64,000 nucleotides of DNA from Emticicia sp037153985 (lineage in GTDB: Bacteria > Bacteroidota > Bacteroidia > Cytophagales > Spirosomataceae). The stretch spans positions 310,001 to 374,000 of the forward strand of contig NZ_JBBAYI010000001.1 of the NCBI RefSeq assembly GCF_037153985.1, written 5' to 3'. The stretch's first letter is position 1. Every line of letters begins with the position of its first letter. A model generated the notes under the pieces. The model had not been told where the DNA came from, did not search any database, and saw nothing but the letters and a program-made list of their open reading frames with translations. The position numbers were made by a program, and so were the translations under genes. This document shows, piece by piece, positions 35,029 through 43,501 of the stretch.

Positions 35029-35073
35029 TTTTTGAATAACAAAAGTTTATAAGTAAAAATTAAAATTGCAACC

Positions 35074-35718
35074 ATGATTTTAAGCAACTTTGAAGTAAAG
35101 TTCTTTCAGCAGCTAGAGGCTTTTTTCAAAGAATATAGCTTTGGTTTGCTTATTGAACAAAAACAGTTTCGCAAAGCTACACAAAACGGATTTCAGAATG
35201 TAATTTTTTCTATAACAGAAGCACAAAAAGAATACTGGATTGAAGTAAATTTCGGAATACGTGACGAGTTTATTGAGCAACTGGCGCAGCAATTTCTGCA
35301 TACATTTAATGTACGGGGTAATCGTTCTTCTGCCAATACATTAGTAATTAGCTTTGGTAAATTTCAGAACCTTAAATATTTTCGTTTCAGAATTACAGAT
35401 GATGAAAGCCTGCATATAACATTAGAAGAAATCAGACAGTTTTTTAAACAATGGGGATTTAATTTCTTGGAAGAGGCCGCATCGCTCCATAAAATAGACG
35501 ACTTATTGAACGATATGCCCGCTAAGCCTTGTCGTTACCTTTATAATCAGATACACCGATGTTTTAAAGGAGTAATTGCCGCAAAACTAACTGATAATAA
35601 CAGTTTTACGACAATTACTAACATCTACCGAAATTTTTTGCTGAAAAATGCCAATGACGAAGAACTACTAAACTTTGAAAGGCTCATTAGTTTTCTGCAT
35701 TTTTATAACCCTAATTAA
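35074..35718 (+). CDS. Hypothetical protein, divergent from the TonB receptor
   Basis: Not recognised. A 214-residue soluble protein without a signal peptide or membrane segment; rich in Phe, Asn and Gln and mixed alpha/beta (EVKFFQQLEAFFKEYSFGL, NVIFSITEAQKEYWIEVNFG, LEEIRQFFKQWGFNF). No catalytic or DNA-binding motif is clear. Its last four bases overlap the stop region of the convergent GIN-domain gene. Divergence from the receptor across a palindrome hints at shared control, not a known function. Confidence 0.6.
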   Translation: MILSNFEVKFFQQLEAFFKEYSFGLLIEQKQFRKATQNGFQNVIFSITEAQKEYWIEVNFGIRDEFIEQLAQQFLHTFNVRGNRSSANTLVISFGKFQNLKYFRFRITDDESLHITLEEIRQFFKQWGFNFLEEAASLHKIDDLLNDMPAKPCRYLYNQIHRCFKGVIAAKLTDNNSFTTITNIYRNFLLKNANDEELLNFERLISFLHFYNPN

Positions 35719-36431
35719 TCTTTTTCAACTTTGCTACTGCCAGAAGTGCTAGCTTTTACTTCTGGATTGCCGCGGTATTCCACTTTACTTGCACCACTGG
35801 CTCTAACACTTAGTTTTTCAAGAACATTTACACGCCCTGTGCTGGCTCCCGAAATCTCAAATGTGGCTTTTTTAACAGGTGCATCAAAGGCGTTCAGTAC
35901 CGAAGCACCTGATAAATCGGCTATTATTTCTTGCCCACTGCCCTGTATGCTTAGCTCCGAAGCTCCCGAAAGGTCAACTTTATACACCTGAGCTTTTGTA
36001 AACAAGGTTGCTCTTGATGCCCCTGAAAGGTCAACTTCTAGTTCATCAAGATTATTGAAACCATCAATAGTAGCCGTAGAAGCTCCTGAAAAATCTACCT
36101 CTTTAAGGGTAGGCATTTCAATCTCAATTTCCATTCGGTAACGTCTCAGCCGCCATTTCGAATAATAGATTTTAAGCTCACCATTTTCTTTTCTTACAAT
36201 TAAATCGTTGATATCGCGGCTTTCGCCTTTGGCTTCTACCTTGAAATCAGACCCATGTTTAACCGTTACATGAAAGGCATTGCCCATTTCCAGCTTGTCG
36301 AAATTCTTTATGTCAAAGTTTTTCTCATCGGGGTTTCTTGGTTCAACGCTTTGTTGTAAAATCTCACACGAGCTTAAACCCATTGCAAGAAGCGAAACTG
36401 TCAGTAAGACAGTAAATTTTAGTTTTTTCAT
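35715..36431 (-). CDS. GIN-domain (DUF2807-type) lipoprotein
   Basis: A 238-residue exported protein; MKKLKFTVLLTVSLLAMGLSSC ends in a lipobox with Cys22. The mature part is a right-handed beta helix of short repeats with LSGAS, FSGAST and SGASR motifs, typical of the head GIN domain found in Bacteroidota surface or putative adhesin proteins. It is convergent with the 35074 gene and divergent from the sigma factor gene 237 bases away. Function unknown; envelope or surface role likely. Confidence 0.85.
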   Translation of the reverse strand: MKKLKFTVLLTVSLLAMGLSSCEILQQSVEPRNPDEKNFDIKNFDKLEMGNAFHVTVKHGSDFKVEAKGESRDINDLIVRKENGELKIYYSKWRLRRYRMEIEIEMPTLKEVDFSGASTATIDGFNNLDELEVDLSGASRATLFTKAQVYKVDLSGASELSIQGSGQEIIADLSGASVLNAFDAPVKKATFEISGASTGRVNVLEKLSVRASGASKVEYRGNPEVKASTSGSSKVEKD

Positions 36432-36637
36432 AATTAAAAATTTTTGTATTTATTCTCCTGACAAATAAAATCAACAATACCCCCATAGCCGATTCAGGAA
36501 TTTTTCTGATTTCTAGAAGATTTTAGAAACAATATGTAAAAATTATTTTTATAATGCTTAGGGGAAAAGCCTGGGTCGATTGTCCTATTAAAAACCCGTT
36601 TATCATATATAATCATAGTATTTTAAAGAGAATAAAC

Positions 36638-36645
36638 TATGTTTG
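36638..36645 (+). promoter_or_regulatory. -7 box of the sigma factor operon
   Basis: TATGTTTG, an exact TAnnTTTG match, 24 bases before the GTG start at 36669. No clear TTG element was found 20 bases upstream. Confidence 0.45.
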
Positions 36646-36668
36646 CATAAACATTCATATTTTATTTA

Positions 36669-37271
36669 GTGCAATTATCGGAGCAGGACATAGCTAGTGC
36701 AATCAGACAAGGTAATGAACGTATTTTTGAAATGGTTTTTCGGAAATACTATCAGAGCCTATGCACCTATGCCAATTCGATGCTTAAAGAAATAGACGAA
36801 GCCGAAGAAATAGTGCAAAACCTTTTTCTGGGAATTTGGGAGAAAAGAAATGATTTTGAAATTACTATATCGTTGAAATCTTACTTGTACAGAGCAGTTC
36901 ATAACCATTGTCTGAATCGGATTAAGCACCTGAAAGTCAGAGAGGAACATCAGCAATATGCAACTGTGTACTACGACAATGCTTATGAGTCGGTTAGCCA
37001 GTCGGTTATAAAAAACGAATTGGAGCGCAAAATAGAAGAAGCTATCGAAAAATTACCTGAGCAATGCCGGTTAATTTTTAAGTTAAGCCGCTGGGAAGAA
37101 CTAAAGTATCATGAAATTGCCGAACAGTTAGGGTTATCGCCTAAAACTGTTGAAAATCAGATAGGAAAAGCACTAAAATTTTTACGAGTTGAGCTGGCCG
37201 AATATTTACCTGTTTTACTTTTATTGGTTGATTCTTACTTACGTTTTAATATTACATACTACTACATTTAA
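36669..37271 (+). CDS. ECF RNA polymerase sigma factor, FecI-like
   Basis: A 200-residue sigma-70 family protein. Region 2 is seen as FRKYYQSLCTYANSML and AEEIVQNLFLGIWEKR; region 4 as LPEQCRLIFKLSRWEELKYHEIA and LGLSPKTVENQIGKALK, the usual Bacteroidota ECF pattern. GTG start at 36669. It is followed 27 bases later by a FecR-type anti-sigma factor, so it should be held inactive until a signal from the envelope. Confidence 0.93.
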   Translation: MQLSEQDIASAIRQGNERIFEMVFRKYYQSLCTYANSMLKEIDEAEEIVQNLFLGIWEKRNDFEITISLKSYLYRAVHNHCLNRIKHLKVREEHQQYATVYYDNAYESVSQSVIKNELERKIEEAIEKLPEQCRLIFKLSRWEELKYHEIAEQLGLSPKTVENQIGKALKFLRVELAEYLPVLLLLVDSYLRFNITYYYI

Positions 37272-37297
37272 AAACAAGCCGAAACTGTTTATATAAC

Positions 37298-38305
37298 TTG
37301 AATACAAACCATTCAGATAATAACGAAGACCTTCTAGGCAAATATCTGGCGCAAGAAACCAATGCGCAAGAAAATGCTTTGGTTGAAAAATGGTTGACTG
37401 AAGATAAAAATAACCAGAAAGAACTGGATGATTATACTTTTATCTGGAATCAGGTAGGGAATATTGAACAGCAAAATTCACAAACTGTAAATGTAGATGC
37501 CGCGTGGGAGAAAGTAAAAAGTAAAATGAGTGGTGCAACAGAAGCAAAGGTTGTAAGGCTTGTTCCTGCCCGACGAAGTATATTTACCCCCATAAGTATT
37601 GCAGCTAGTGTAACTGTTTTGCTGGCTATTGGTTTTCTTACATATTTCTTGAGACACAAAGAACCCGAAATTATTTCGCTCAAAACAGGTCAGACTACCT
37701 TACAAAAAACATTGCCTGATGGCTCGGTAGTGTTTCTTAATACTAATACTACTTTAACATATCCTGTTGATTTTGAAGGTGATACCAGAGAAATAAATTT
37801 GACAGGAGAAGCATTCTTTGATGTGCATCGCAACGAAGCTAAGCCCTTCGTTATTCATGCTAATGGGTCTGATATACAAGTACTAGGTACTTCATTTAAT
37901 GTAAAGGCTTATAATAAAAACGTACAGGTAAGTGTCGAAAGCGGAAAAGTACAATTTAGTAAGGCTACCAAACAGGCCATTTTAACGAAAGGTGAACAAG
38001 CCGAATTTGAAGCAGAAACCGACACCATCAAGAAAATGCAGGTAGTTGATAAAAATGCTTTTGCTTACAAAACAAAAGTTTTTGTTTTTGAAAATTCAAG
38101 TCTTGAACATATCGCAAAAGTCTTGGCAGACGGATACCACGCTGATATATCGTTAAACAACAGCCAGATTAAATCTTGTAGGCTAACAACAAGGTTTGAC
38201 AATGAAACGCTTCCTAATGCCCTGAATATTATTGCAGAAACCCTGAACCTGACAGTAACTGCCAAAGGAGAAAAATATATTTTAGATGGTGAAGGTTGCA
38301 AATAA
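37298..38305 (+). CDS. FecR-family anti-sigma factor
   Basis: A 335-residue inner-membrane regulator with a cytoplasmic N-terminal sigma-binding part, one membrane segment (about 90-115, ISIAASVTVLLAIGFLTYFL) and a periplasmic FecR domain (SLKTGQTTLQKTLPDGSVV, LNTNTTLTYP, VLGTSFNVKAY) plus a DUF4974-type end. It is predicted to start at TTG 37298, as no early ATG is in frame. It pairs with the upstream sigma factor and should be triggered by a third, outer-membrane signalling protein. Confidence 0.92.
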   Translation: MNTNHSDNNEDLLGKYLAQETNAQENALVEKWLTEDKNNQKELDDYTFIWNQVGNIEQQNSQTVNVDAAWEKVKSKMSGATEAKVVRLVPARRSIFTPISIAASVTVLLAIGFLTYFLRHKEPEIISLKTGQTTLQKTLPDGSVVFLNTNTTLTYPVDFEGDTREINLTGEAFFDVHRNEAKPFVIHANGSDIQVLGTSFNVKAYNKNVQVSVESGKVQFSKATKQAILTKGEQAEFEAETDTIKKMQVVDKNAFAYKTKVFVFENSSLEHIAKVLADGYHADISLNNSQIKSCRLTTRFDNETLPNALNIIAETLNLTVTAKGEKYILDGEGCK

Positions 38306-38366
38306 AATACTAGTATCTGTTCAGGTAAGCCGCAAAATTAAAATATAAAAAATCATCAATTGAATA

Positions 38367-38373
38367 GGGGGGG
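38367..38373 (+). repeat. Run of seven G upstream of the STN protein
   Basis: Seven G in a row, in an AT-rich genome, lie 38-44 bases before the likely ATG at 38411. Slippage could alter promoter spacing or an upstream reading frame. The run is short, so variation is only a possibility. Confidence 0.5.
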
Positions 38374-38410
38374 CGGTGCGCTTGGATGTCATAGCTACAA
38401 AAAAAGATTT

Positions 38411-40339
38411 ATGAAGAAGCTATTAGCATTTATTTTTTTATTACAATTCTCCCAATTATTTGCTCAGAATACGCCACCATTAGAAAGAATTATTTCTATA
38501 AAAATCACCAATGAAAGGCTCGACAATGCACTTAAAGCAATTGGCAATTCAGGTAGCTTTAGTTTTTCGTATAACCCCGACGACATAGATATTAATAAGA
38601 AAGTGTCTGTTAGCTTACAAAATCAGCCAGTAAGAGAGGCTCTAACCATCATTTTCGGAAATACAGTTACCTTTAAAAGTAGGGGAAATTATGTTATTCT
38701 GAAAAAGAATGATGAAGAACAGAAAAAAGATTTTTTCGTGATGGGCTACGTTTCAGACGGGGAAACGGGCTTAAAAATTGAAAAGGCCAGCGTATATGAG
38801 CCTGTTACGCTTGCCTCGGCCGTCACAAATCAGTATGGTTACTATCGGTTAAAAATTCCTACAACGCTTTCAAATGTTAATATTCAGGTAAGAAAACAAA
38901 ACTACCATTCAACCGAAGCACTTGTAAAGGGCAAACAGAATATAACTCTGAATCTTACCATTATTCCAGTAAAACCTTTACAGATTTCAAACAAAACGTT
39001 AACTCCTATTGCCATCAAAACAGATACTCTTCCTGCAAAAAAACTGGATAGCATTCCGCCATTTCAGAATAAACCGATAGAAATAGCAAAAGATACCGTA
39101 TCTGTTACCAAGAAAAAACTTGATTATCAGAATTATTGGGATGAAACAAAAGAGATTCTACTGGATACACATCGACAAATAACTGACTGGTTTATTAATA
39201 CCAGACAGAAAATACATCTAAATAATATTGAAGATACGCTTTATCGGCCTTTTCAAATTTCGCTTACGCCTTTTGTCGGTACAAATCATTACCTGAGTGG
39301 CAATGTTATTAACGACTATTCGGTTAACATTCTTGCAGGGTACTCTTTAGGGGTAAGAAAATTAGAAGTGGGTGGATTCATGAACATTGTGAGAGGAAAT
39401 GTATCGGGTATTCAGGCTGCCGGTTTTGCCAATTTGGTAGGGGAGCACGTGAGGGGTGTTCAAGGGGCTGGTTTTGTTAACGTGGTTGGGAAGAATACTT
39501 ACGGAATACAAGCCTCTGGCTTCGGTAACTTGGTTTTCGGTAATTTTACTGGCATACAGGCTTCGGGCTTTGCCAATGCTGTTTTGCATAGTTCCAAATA
39601 TATTGTGCAGGCTTCTGGATTTGGTAATTTAATACTGAATAACGGAAGCGGGATTCAGGCAACAGGATTTGTAAATTTGGTTGGTAAAGATTTTCGTGGG
39701 ATTCAGGCTTCTGGATTCTTAAATTATGTGGGTGAAGATTTTACTGGTGTGCAGGCAGGAGTGATAAATATTGCTGATAATGTTAATAAGGGTTTGCAAA
39801 TAGGTGTTCTTAACTTTGCTGATAGGTCGAATGCTATTCCTATCGGGGTAGCTAGTTTTGTCAGAAAAGGTGGATATAAACGTTTGGAACTTAGTACAGA
39901 TGAAGTAAATAGTGCCAACCTAACGTTTAAAACCGGAGTTAAAAGATTTTATAATGTTTTCACGGCAGGCTTTAATTATAATCCTGTTAACAAACCACTA
40001 TTTAGTTTTGGCTATGGTTTGGGTACTGCTTGGAGGCTAAACCGTACATTCTGGCTAAATTTTGATGTGGTTAGCCATCATTTACAGAATGATGTAAACA
40101 CATGGGAGCTTAATCAGTTAACCAGAGGTAGTTTAGGGCTGGAAGTGCATCTTTCGCCAAGAATTGCTTTATTTGTAGCACCAACTGTTAATTTTCATGC
40201 AACGCAAGAGACAGAAATGAATCTGGGGAAATTAAGTAAATTCAGGTTTTACGAACATCAGGGCAGATACTTTGGAGAACGTGCCTTGCTATCAGCTTGG
40301 TGGGGGTATCAGGGAGGTATCAGAATTTGCAGCCGATAA
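38411..40339 (+). CDS. STN-domain surface-repeat protein, third gene of sigma/anti-sigma module
   Basis: A 642-residue exported protein (signal peptide MKKLLAFIFLLQFSQLFAQ). Residues about 25-95 form a secretin/TonB short N-terminal (STN) domain, the part that talks to FecR. About 110-190 is a carboxypeptidase-like domain. Next is a linker, then about nine copies of a 16-residue repeat (332-475, consensus GIQASGFGNLVGKDFR) and a C-terminal region with beta strands. No TonB plug or barrel is seen. ATG 38411 is preferred over an upstream in-frame TTG at 38360. It may couple an outer-membrane surface feature to the sigma factor. Confidence 0.8.
   Translation: MKKLLAFIFLLQFSQLFAQNTPPLERIISIKITNERLDNALKAIGNSGSFSFSYNPDDIDINKKVSVSLQNQPVREALTIIFGNTVTFKSRGNYVILKKNDEEQKKDFFVMGYVSDGETGLKIEKASVYEPVTLASAVTNQYGYYRLKIPTTLSNVNIQVRKQNYHSTEALVKGKQNITLNLTIIPVKPLQISNKTLTPIAIKTDTLPAKKLDSIPPFQNKPIEIAKDTVSVTKKKLDYQNYWDETKEILLDTHRQITDWFINTRQKIHLNNIEDTLYRPFQISLTPFVGTNHYLSGNVINDYSVNILAGYSLGVRKLEVGGFMNIVRGNVSGIQAAGFANLVGEHVRGVQGAGFVNVVGKNTYGIQASGFGNLVFGNFTGIQASGFANAVLHSSKYIVQASGFGNLILNNGSGIQATGFVNLVGKDFRGIQASGFLNYVGEDFTGVQAGVINIADNVNKGLQIGVLNFADRSNAIPIGVASFVRKGGYKRLELSTDEVNSANLTFKTGVKRFYNVFTAGFNYNPVNKPLFSFGYGLGTAWRLNRTFWLNFDVVSHHLQNDVNTWELNQLTRGSLGLEVHLSPRIALFVAPTVNFHATQETEMNLGKLSKFRFYEHQGRYFGERALLSAWWGYQGGIRICSR
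39407..39835 (+). repeat. Tandem 16-residue coding repeats, LA_2272-like
   Basis: About nine 48-base units encode the pattern G[IV]QA[SGA]GFxN[LV]V, with insertions near HSSKY. The units are diverged at the DNA level, so they are old protein repeats, not recent slippage. They resemble the LA_2272-type surface repeats; that name is from memory. Confidence 0.75.
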
Positions 40340-40377
40340 TAAAAATGGCCTTGTAATTTACAAGGCCATTTTTATTA
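40337..40377. terminator. Bidirectional terminator after the STN protein gene
   Basis: Arms 40337-40356 and 40358-40377 are exact complements over 20 bp, with ATGGCCTTGTAA core and flanking AAAAA/TTTTT. It holds the stop codons of both convergent genes. Confidence 0.85.
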
Positions 40378-41157
40378 AAACTTATAACCGATATTAAAGC
40401 CAAATCCACGTAAGTTAAGATATTTAAGATTTTGGGCATTATCAATCCTTACTCCTTGTTTGTCAACTTCTAAAGACAAATATTGCTCGTTAATTTTAAA
40501 AGTATCAATAATTTTCCCTTTTAACCGACTAATAAATTCGTCATCATAGCCTTCAAGATTTTGATTAGACTCACCATGAACAGTTACTTTTCCATAATGA
40601 CCACCAATAATGAACCAGTCAAAAGTAAAACGATTCCCTAAGCGAAATTGTCGACCAAGCATTAATCCACCGGAATAAATTTTAACTTGTGTATCAACAG
40701 GAAGCTCAACTCTGGCAGAAGCTCCTTTATATTCCATATCTACAAATACGGGAGCTTGTCCGAAATAATTGTTATACTTTCCAAAAAGAGCCAGATAAGT
40801 ACCTATGGGTGCAGCCTTGTTTTTGCCAAAATAAAATCTTAGTTCAGGTGTTACATGAAATAAGCCAATGGTTGACTCTGCTTTTTTTACGTTAGCCAGA
40901 CTAATGTAATCGATGCGTTTGTCAGCCGCATCGATATATTTTTCAATCTCTTTAGCGAAGGGGACAACTTTTACAGGCCGATAACCCACACCTAAAGCAA
41001 AGCTTACTCTTTTGCCTAATACTTTCTCGTACTGAACTGAGTATGCTCCTAGGGCTAGAGCTGAAAGATTTACCTTTAAAACGCTCGGTTTGGGTTCCTG
41101 AGCTAAACATAAAAATGAACAGCAAATATAAAAGAGTGTGATGGATGTTATTTTCAC
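40375..41157 (-). CDS. Predicted outer-membrane protein (DUF3575-like)
   Basis: A 260-residue protein with signal peptide KITSITLFYICCSFLCLAQ. It carries beta-strand stretches such as LALGAYSVQYEKVLG, VSFALGVGYRP, LYLALFGKYNNYFG and LRGFGFNIGYKF, and ends in Phe, as outer-membrane barrels often do. It begins with GTG at 41157. No substrate is indicated. Confidence 0.7.
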   Translation of the reverse strand: MKITSITLFYICCSFLCLAQEPKPSVLKVNLSALALGAYSVQYEKVLGKRVSFALGVGYRPVKVVPFAKEIEKYIDAADKRIDYISLANVKKAESTIGLFHVTPELRFYFGKNKAAPIGTYLALFGKYNNYFGQAPVFVDMEYKGASARVELPVDTQVKIYSGGLMLGRQFRLGNRFTFDWFIIGGHYGKVTVHGESNQNLEGYDDEFISRLKGKIIDTFKINEQYLSLEVDKQGVRIDNAQNLKYLNLRGFGFNIGYKF

Positions 41158-41205
41158 GTGATAATAGTTAATGGTTAATACGCATGCTGAATTTATTGAA
41201 TAATG

Positions 41206-41424
41206 CTAATTCTGATTTTCCTCCTGCGCTGCCTGATAGAAAGATTTTATACTGGCTACTTCTTTTATCAGAAATGTTTGAAGTTGTTCGTTAAAATCTT
41301 TTTTATCTTCTTCTGACAAAGATGCATACAGGTCTTTAAGTTCCAGATTAATAGCAGCTTTTTCAGCTTCTGACGAAGCATTCATGGCTCTAACATGATA
41401 TGATTTTAAGTTAAAATTTTTCAT
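41206..41424 (-). CDS. Small hypothetical helical protein
   Basis: A 72-residue protein, unrecognised, without signal peptide or membrane segment. It is rich in Ala, Glu, Lys and Ser, and looks helical throughout (EAEKAAINLELKDLYASL, then EEDKKDFNEQLQTFLIKEV). It lies 48 bases ahead of the outer-membrane gene on the same strand. The ATG is clear and codon use resembles its neighbours. Confidence 0.5.
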   Translation of the reverse strand: MKNFNLKSYHVRAMNASSEAEKAAINLELKDLYASLSEEDKKDFNEQLQTFLIKEVASIKSFYQAAQEENQN

Positions 41425-41480
41425 TTCTCAAATTAATTAAACTTATACTATAAACAAGATATTGGGTATTTAATTATATG

Positions 41481-43466
41481 TTATTTTAAATTAACGCTAT
41501 TATTGGCAAGAAAATAGACAATCCGACAAGCATTGCCCTTGCTTTTCAGATTTTTACTGGCACTTATTTTTAAAGTAATCGTATGTTTTTTAGCTGTCAG
41601 GTCACTTGCAAAAAGTTTATACCAAGGCAGGTATAAAAAATGGCTCCATTGTGTATATAAATCCATTTTCTGATAAGGCCCTTTGTCGATACTATACAGA
41701 ATTTCTCCAGTATCCGGCCCTGAAATAATACCTACACCAATAGCTGTACCAGTAAAATCTAACGATAAAGTTGAATTAGGCATGGTGGCCTCAAGTACAG
41801 GGCAATTAACAAAGCCTTCACGTGTGCCAATGCCGTCGGTAGGCTTCCATTGTTCAACCATTTGCCAGCCATTTTGCAGTTTTGCCTCCTTGATTGAAAT
41901 ATACCGACCAGCTTCAAAACTTTTGGCATCTAATGACTTAGGTAGTTGTTCTGCTGAAACAAATTTTGACTTTGATAAAAAGTTCTTATAAGTTTCATTC
42001 AGCAACAACTTAATACTTTGGTAGTAAAGTTCTTGCCCGTACGGAGAGGGATGTAAATCTTTAAAATCGTGTTCCCAGCTAAATTCTTTTGCACTTAGGC
42101 GGTCGGCTACTTCTTTAGCTAAGTTAATAGATGGCAGACCATAATGCGCTGCAACCTTTTCATGATTACTGATTTCGAGAGGAATTTTGCCTTGTTTGTA
42201 GTCAGATGTTTTGTCAGGGTCGGCAAACGACATAAGAACGATGTCCATAGCAGGATTAACTTTTTTGCCATGCCTCACAATACCTTCTAAGGCTTTTATC
42301 TGAGTAAGGCTATCGGTCTCGTTTGTGTGGTCATTTACAGCGGCTTCAACAAATAATAAATCGGGCGTTCCTTTACCTAAAACATCTTTCTCAAAACGGA
42401 AAGCATGTGGGAGGCTGCCTAAAGAAGGAATACCAGCTTTAATAAATATAAATTTTTTATGTGGAAAAAGCTCTTGTAAATAGTCACTTGTTTTGTTACG
42501 CCAACCTGTATTATGTGTAATAGAACCACCTAAAAAAGCAACAATAATGGTATCTTGTTGCTGAATAGCCTTGTAAAAATGATTTAAGCCACCTCTGAGT
42601 TGCACAAAGTTAGTTTTTGCAATTGGTTTACTGACTGGAACGCTTGCCTGTAAAACAAAGTTTGCCCACCATTCAGGGTGTTCAATAGGAAAGTGGTGTC
42701 CTTCCAAAGTTTGCGCTCCTCGGCTCATGGTATACACATAAGCAGGGCCACCAAGTTGCTGATATTTTTCAACAAGTGGAAAAGTGTTTTCGTCAGGCGG
42801 TACAAGTTTATCATTTAAACTAATAACGTGCAGCAAAGGAACTTTGTAAGCTGCTAAGCCTTCAAGGTGGTCAATGGGGTTATTGTCATAGGCAATGGCT
42901 TGTTCTTCAGAAAACCCATACACGTCTAAAAGCTGTTTCCATGCCTTTTCGTCTCTTTTACTTTTTCCTTTACCACCCGGCCAGCTTTTAAAATCACATA
43001 CGGCTGCCTCTGTATAAATGCAACTTACCTTTTCAGGGTTTCGTTTAGCCCACCCATATACATATAATCCACCACGGCTTACGCCTTCTAATGCTAGCTT
43101 AGGAGCAAAAGATAAATCTTGAGTCAGATAATGGTAGAAGTCATCCCATTTTAGCATTGCCTGTGAGTCACCGAAACGGTCGTTGGTATTAATATAGGCC
43201 ACGTAAAAGCCTTTTTGTAGCAAAAGGCTGTCCATAGTTGTGTGCCAGTCAGGGAAATGGGCACGCCACACCCACGGATTTCCCGCTAGTGCTTTTGGTG
43301 GCTTTACATAATAAGCCGGAGTACCATCTAGCAGGAAACTGATTTTCTCAAATCCGTGCCAGTTTTCAGATTTCTGCTCTGTTATTTTTTGTGCCAGAGT
43401 AGAAGTATTTATGAATAGAATATAAGTAAAAGTCAGGAAACGGGTTGTCAGGAGCCGAAATACCAT
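41481..43466 (-). CDS. Secreted two-domain esterase: alpha/beta hydrolase fused to SGNH hydrolase
   Basis: A 661-residue exported protein (signal near TFTYILFINTSTLAQ). The N-terminal domain (about 30-280) is an alpha/beta hydrolase with GVSRGGLYVYG for the Ser nucleophile, NDKLVPPDE for the Asp and EGHHFPIEHP for the His. The second domain (about 295-515) is SGNH/GDSL: GGSIT, IKAGIPSLGS, EAAVNDHT and DLHPSPYG give blocks I, II, III and V. A beta-rich C-terminal part (about 530-661) may bind carbohydrate. Two separate hydrolase active sites in one chain suggest removal of different acyl groups from polysaccharide; that is inference. Confidence 0.85.
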   Translation of the reverse strand: MVFRLLTTRFLTFTYILFINTSTLAQKITEQKSENWHGFEKISFLLDGTPAYYVKPPKALAGNPWVWRAHFPDWHTTMDSLLLQKGFYVAYINTNDRFGDSQAMLKWDDFYHYLTQDLSFAPKLALEGVSRGGLYVYGWAKRNPEKVSCIYTEAAVCDFKSWPGGKGKSKRDEKAWKQLLDVYGFSEEQAIAYDNNPIDHLEGLAAYKVPLLHVISLNDKLVPPDENTFPLVEKYQQLGGPAYVYTMSRGAQTLEGHHFPIEHPEWWANFVLQASVPVSKPIAKTNFVQLRGGLNHFYKAIQQQDTIIVAFLGGSITHNTGWRNKTSDYLQELFPHKKFIFIKAGIPSLGSLPHAFRFEKDVLGKGTPDLLFVEAAVNDHTNETDSLTQIKALEGIVRHGKKVNPAMDIVLMSFADPDKTSDYKQGKIPLEISNHEKVAAHYGLPSINLAKEVADRLSAKEFSWEHDFKDLHPSPYGQELYYQSIKLLLNETYKNFLSKSKFVSAEQLPKSLDAKSFEAGRYISIKEAKLQNGWQMVEQWKPTDGIGTREGFVNCPVLEATMPNSTLSLDFTGTAIGVGIISGPDTGEILYSIDKGPYQKMDLYTQWSHFLYLPWYKLFASDLTAKKHTITLKISASKNLKSKGNACRIVYFLANNSVNLK

Positions 43467-43501
43467 AAAGTACTATATTGAAAAATGTTCAGAATCAAAA
43501 A

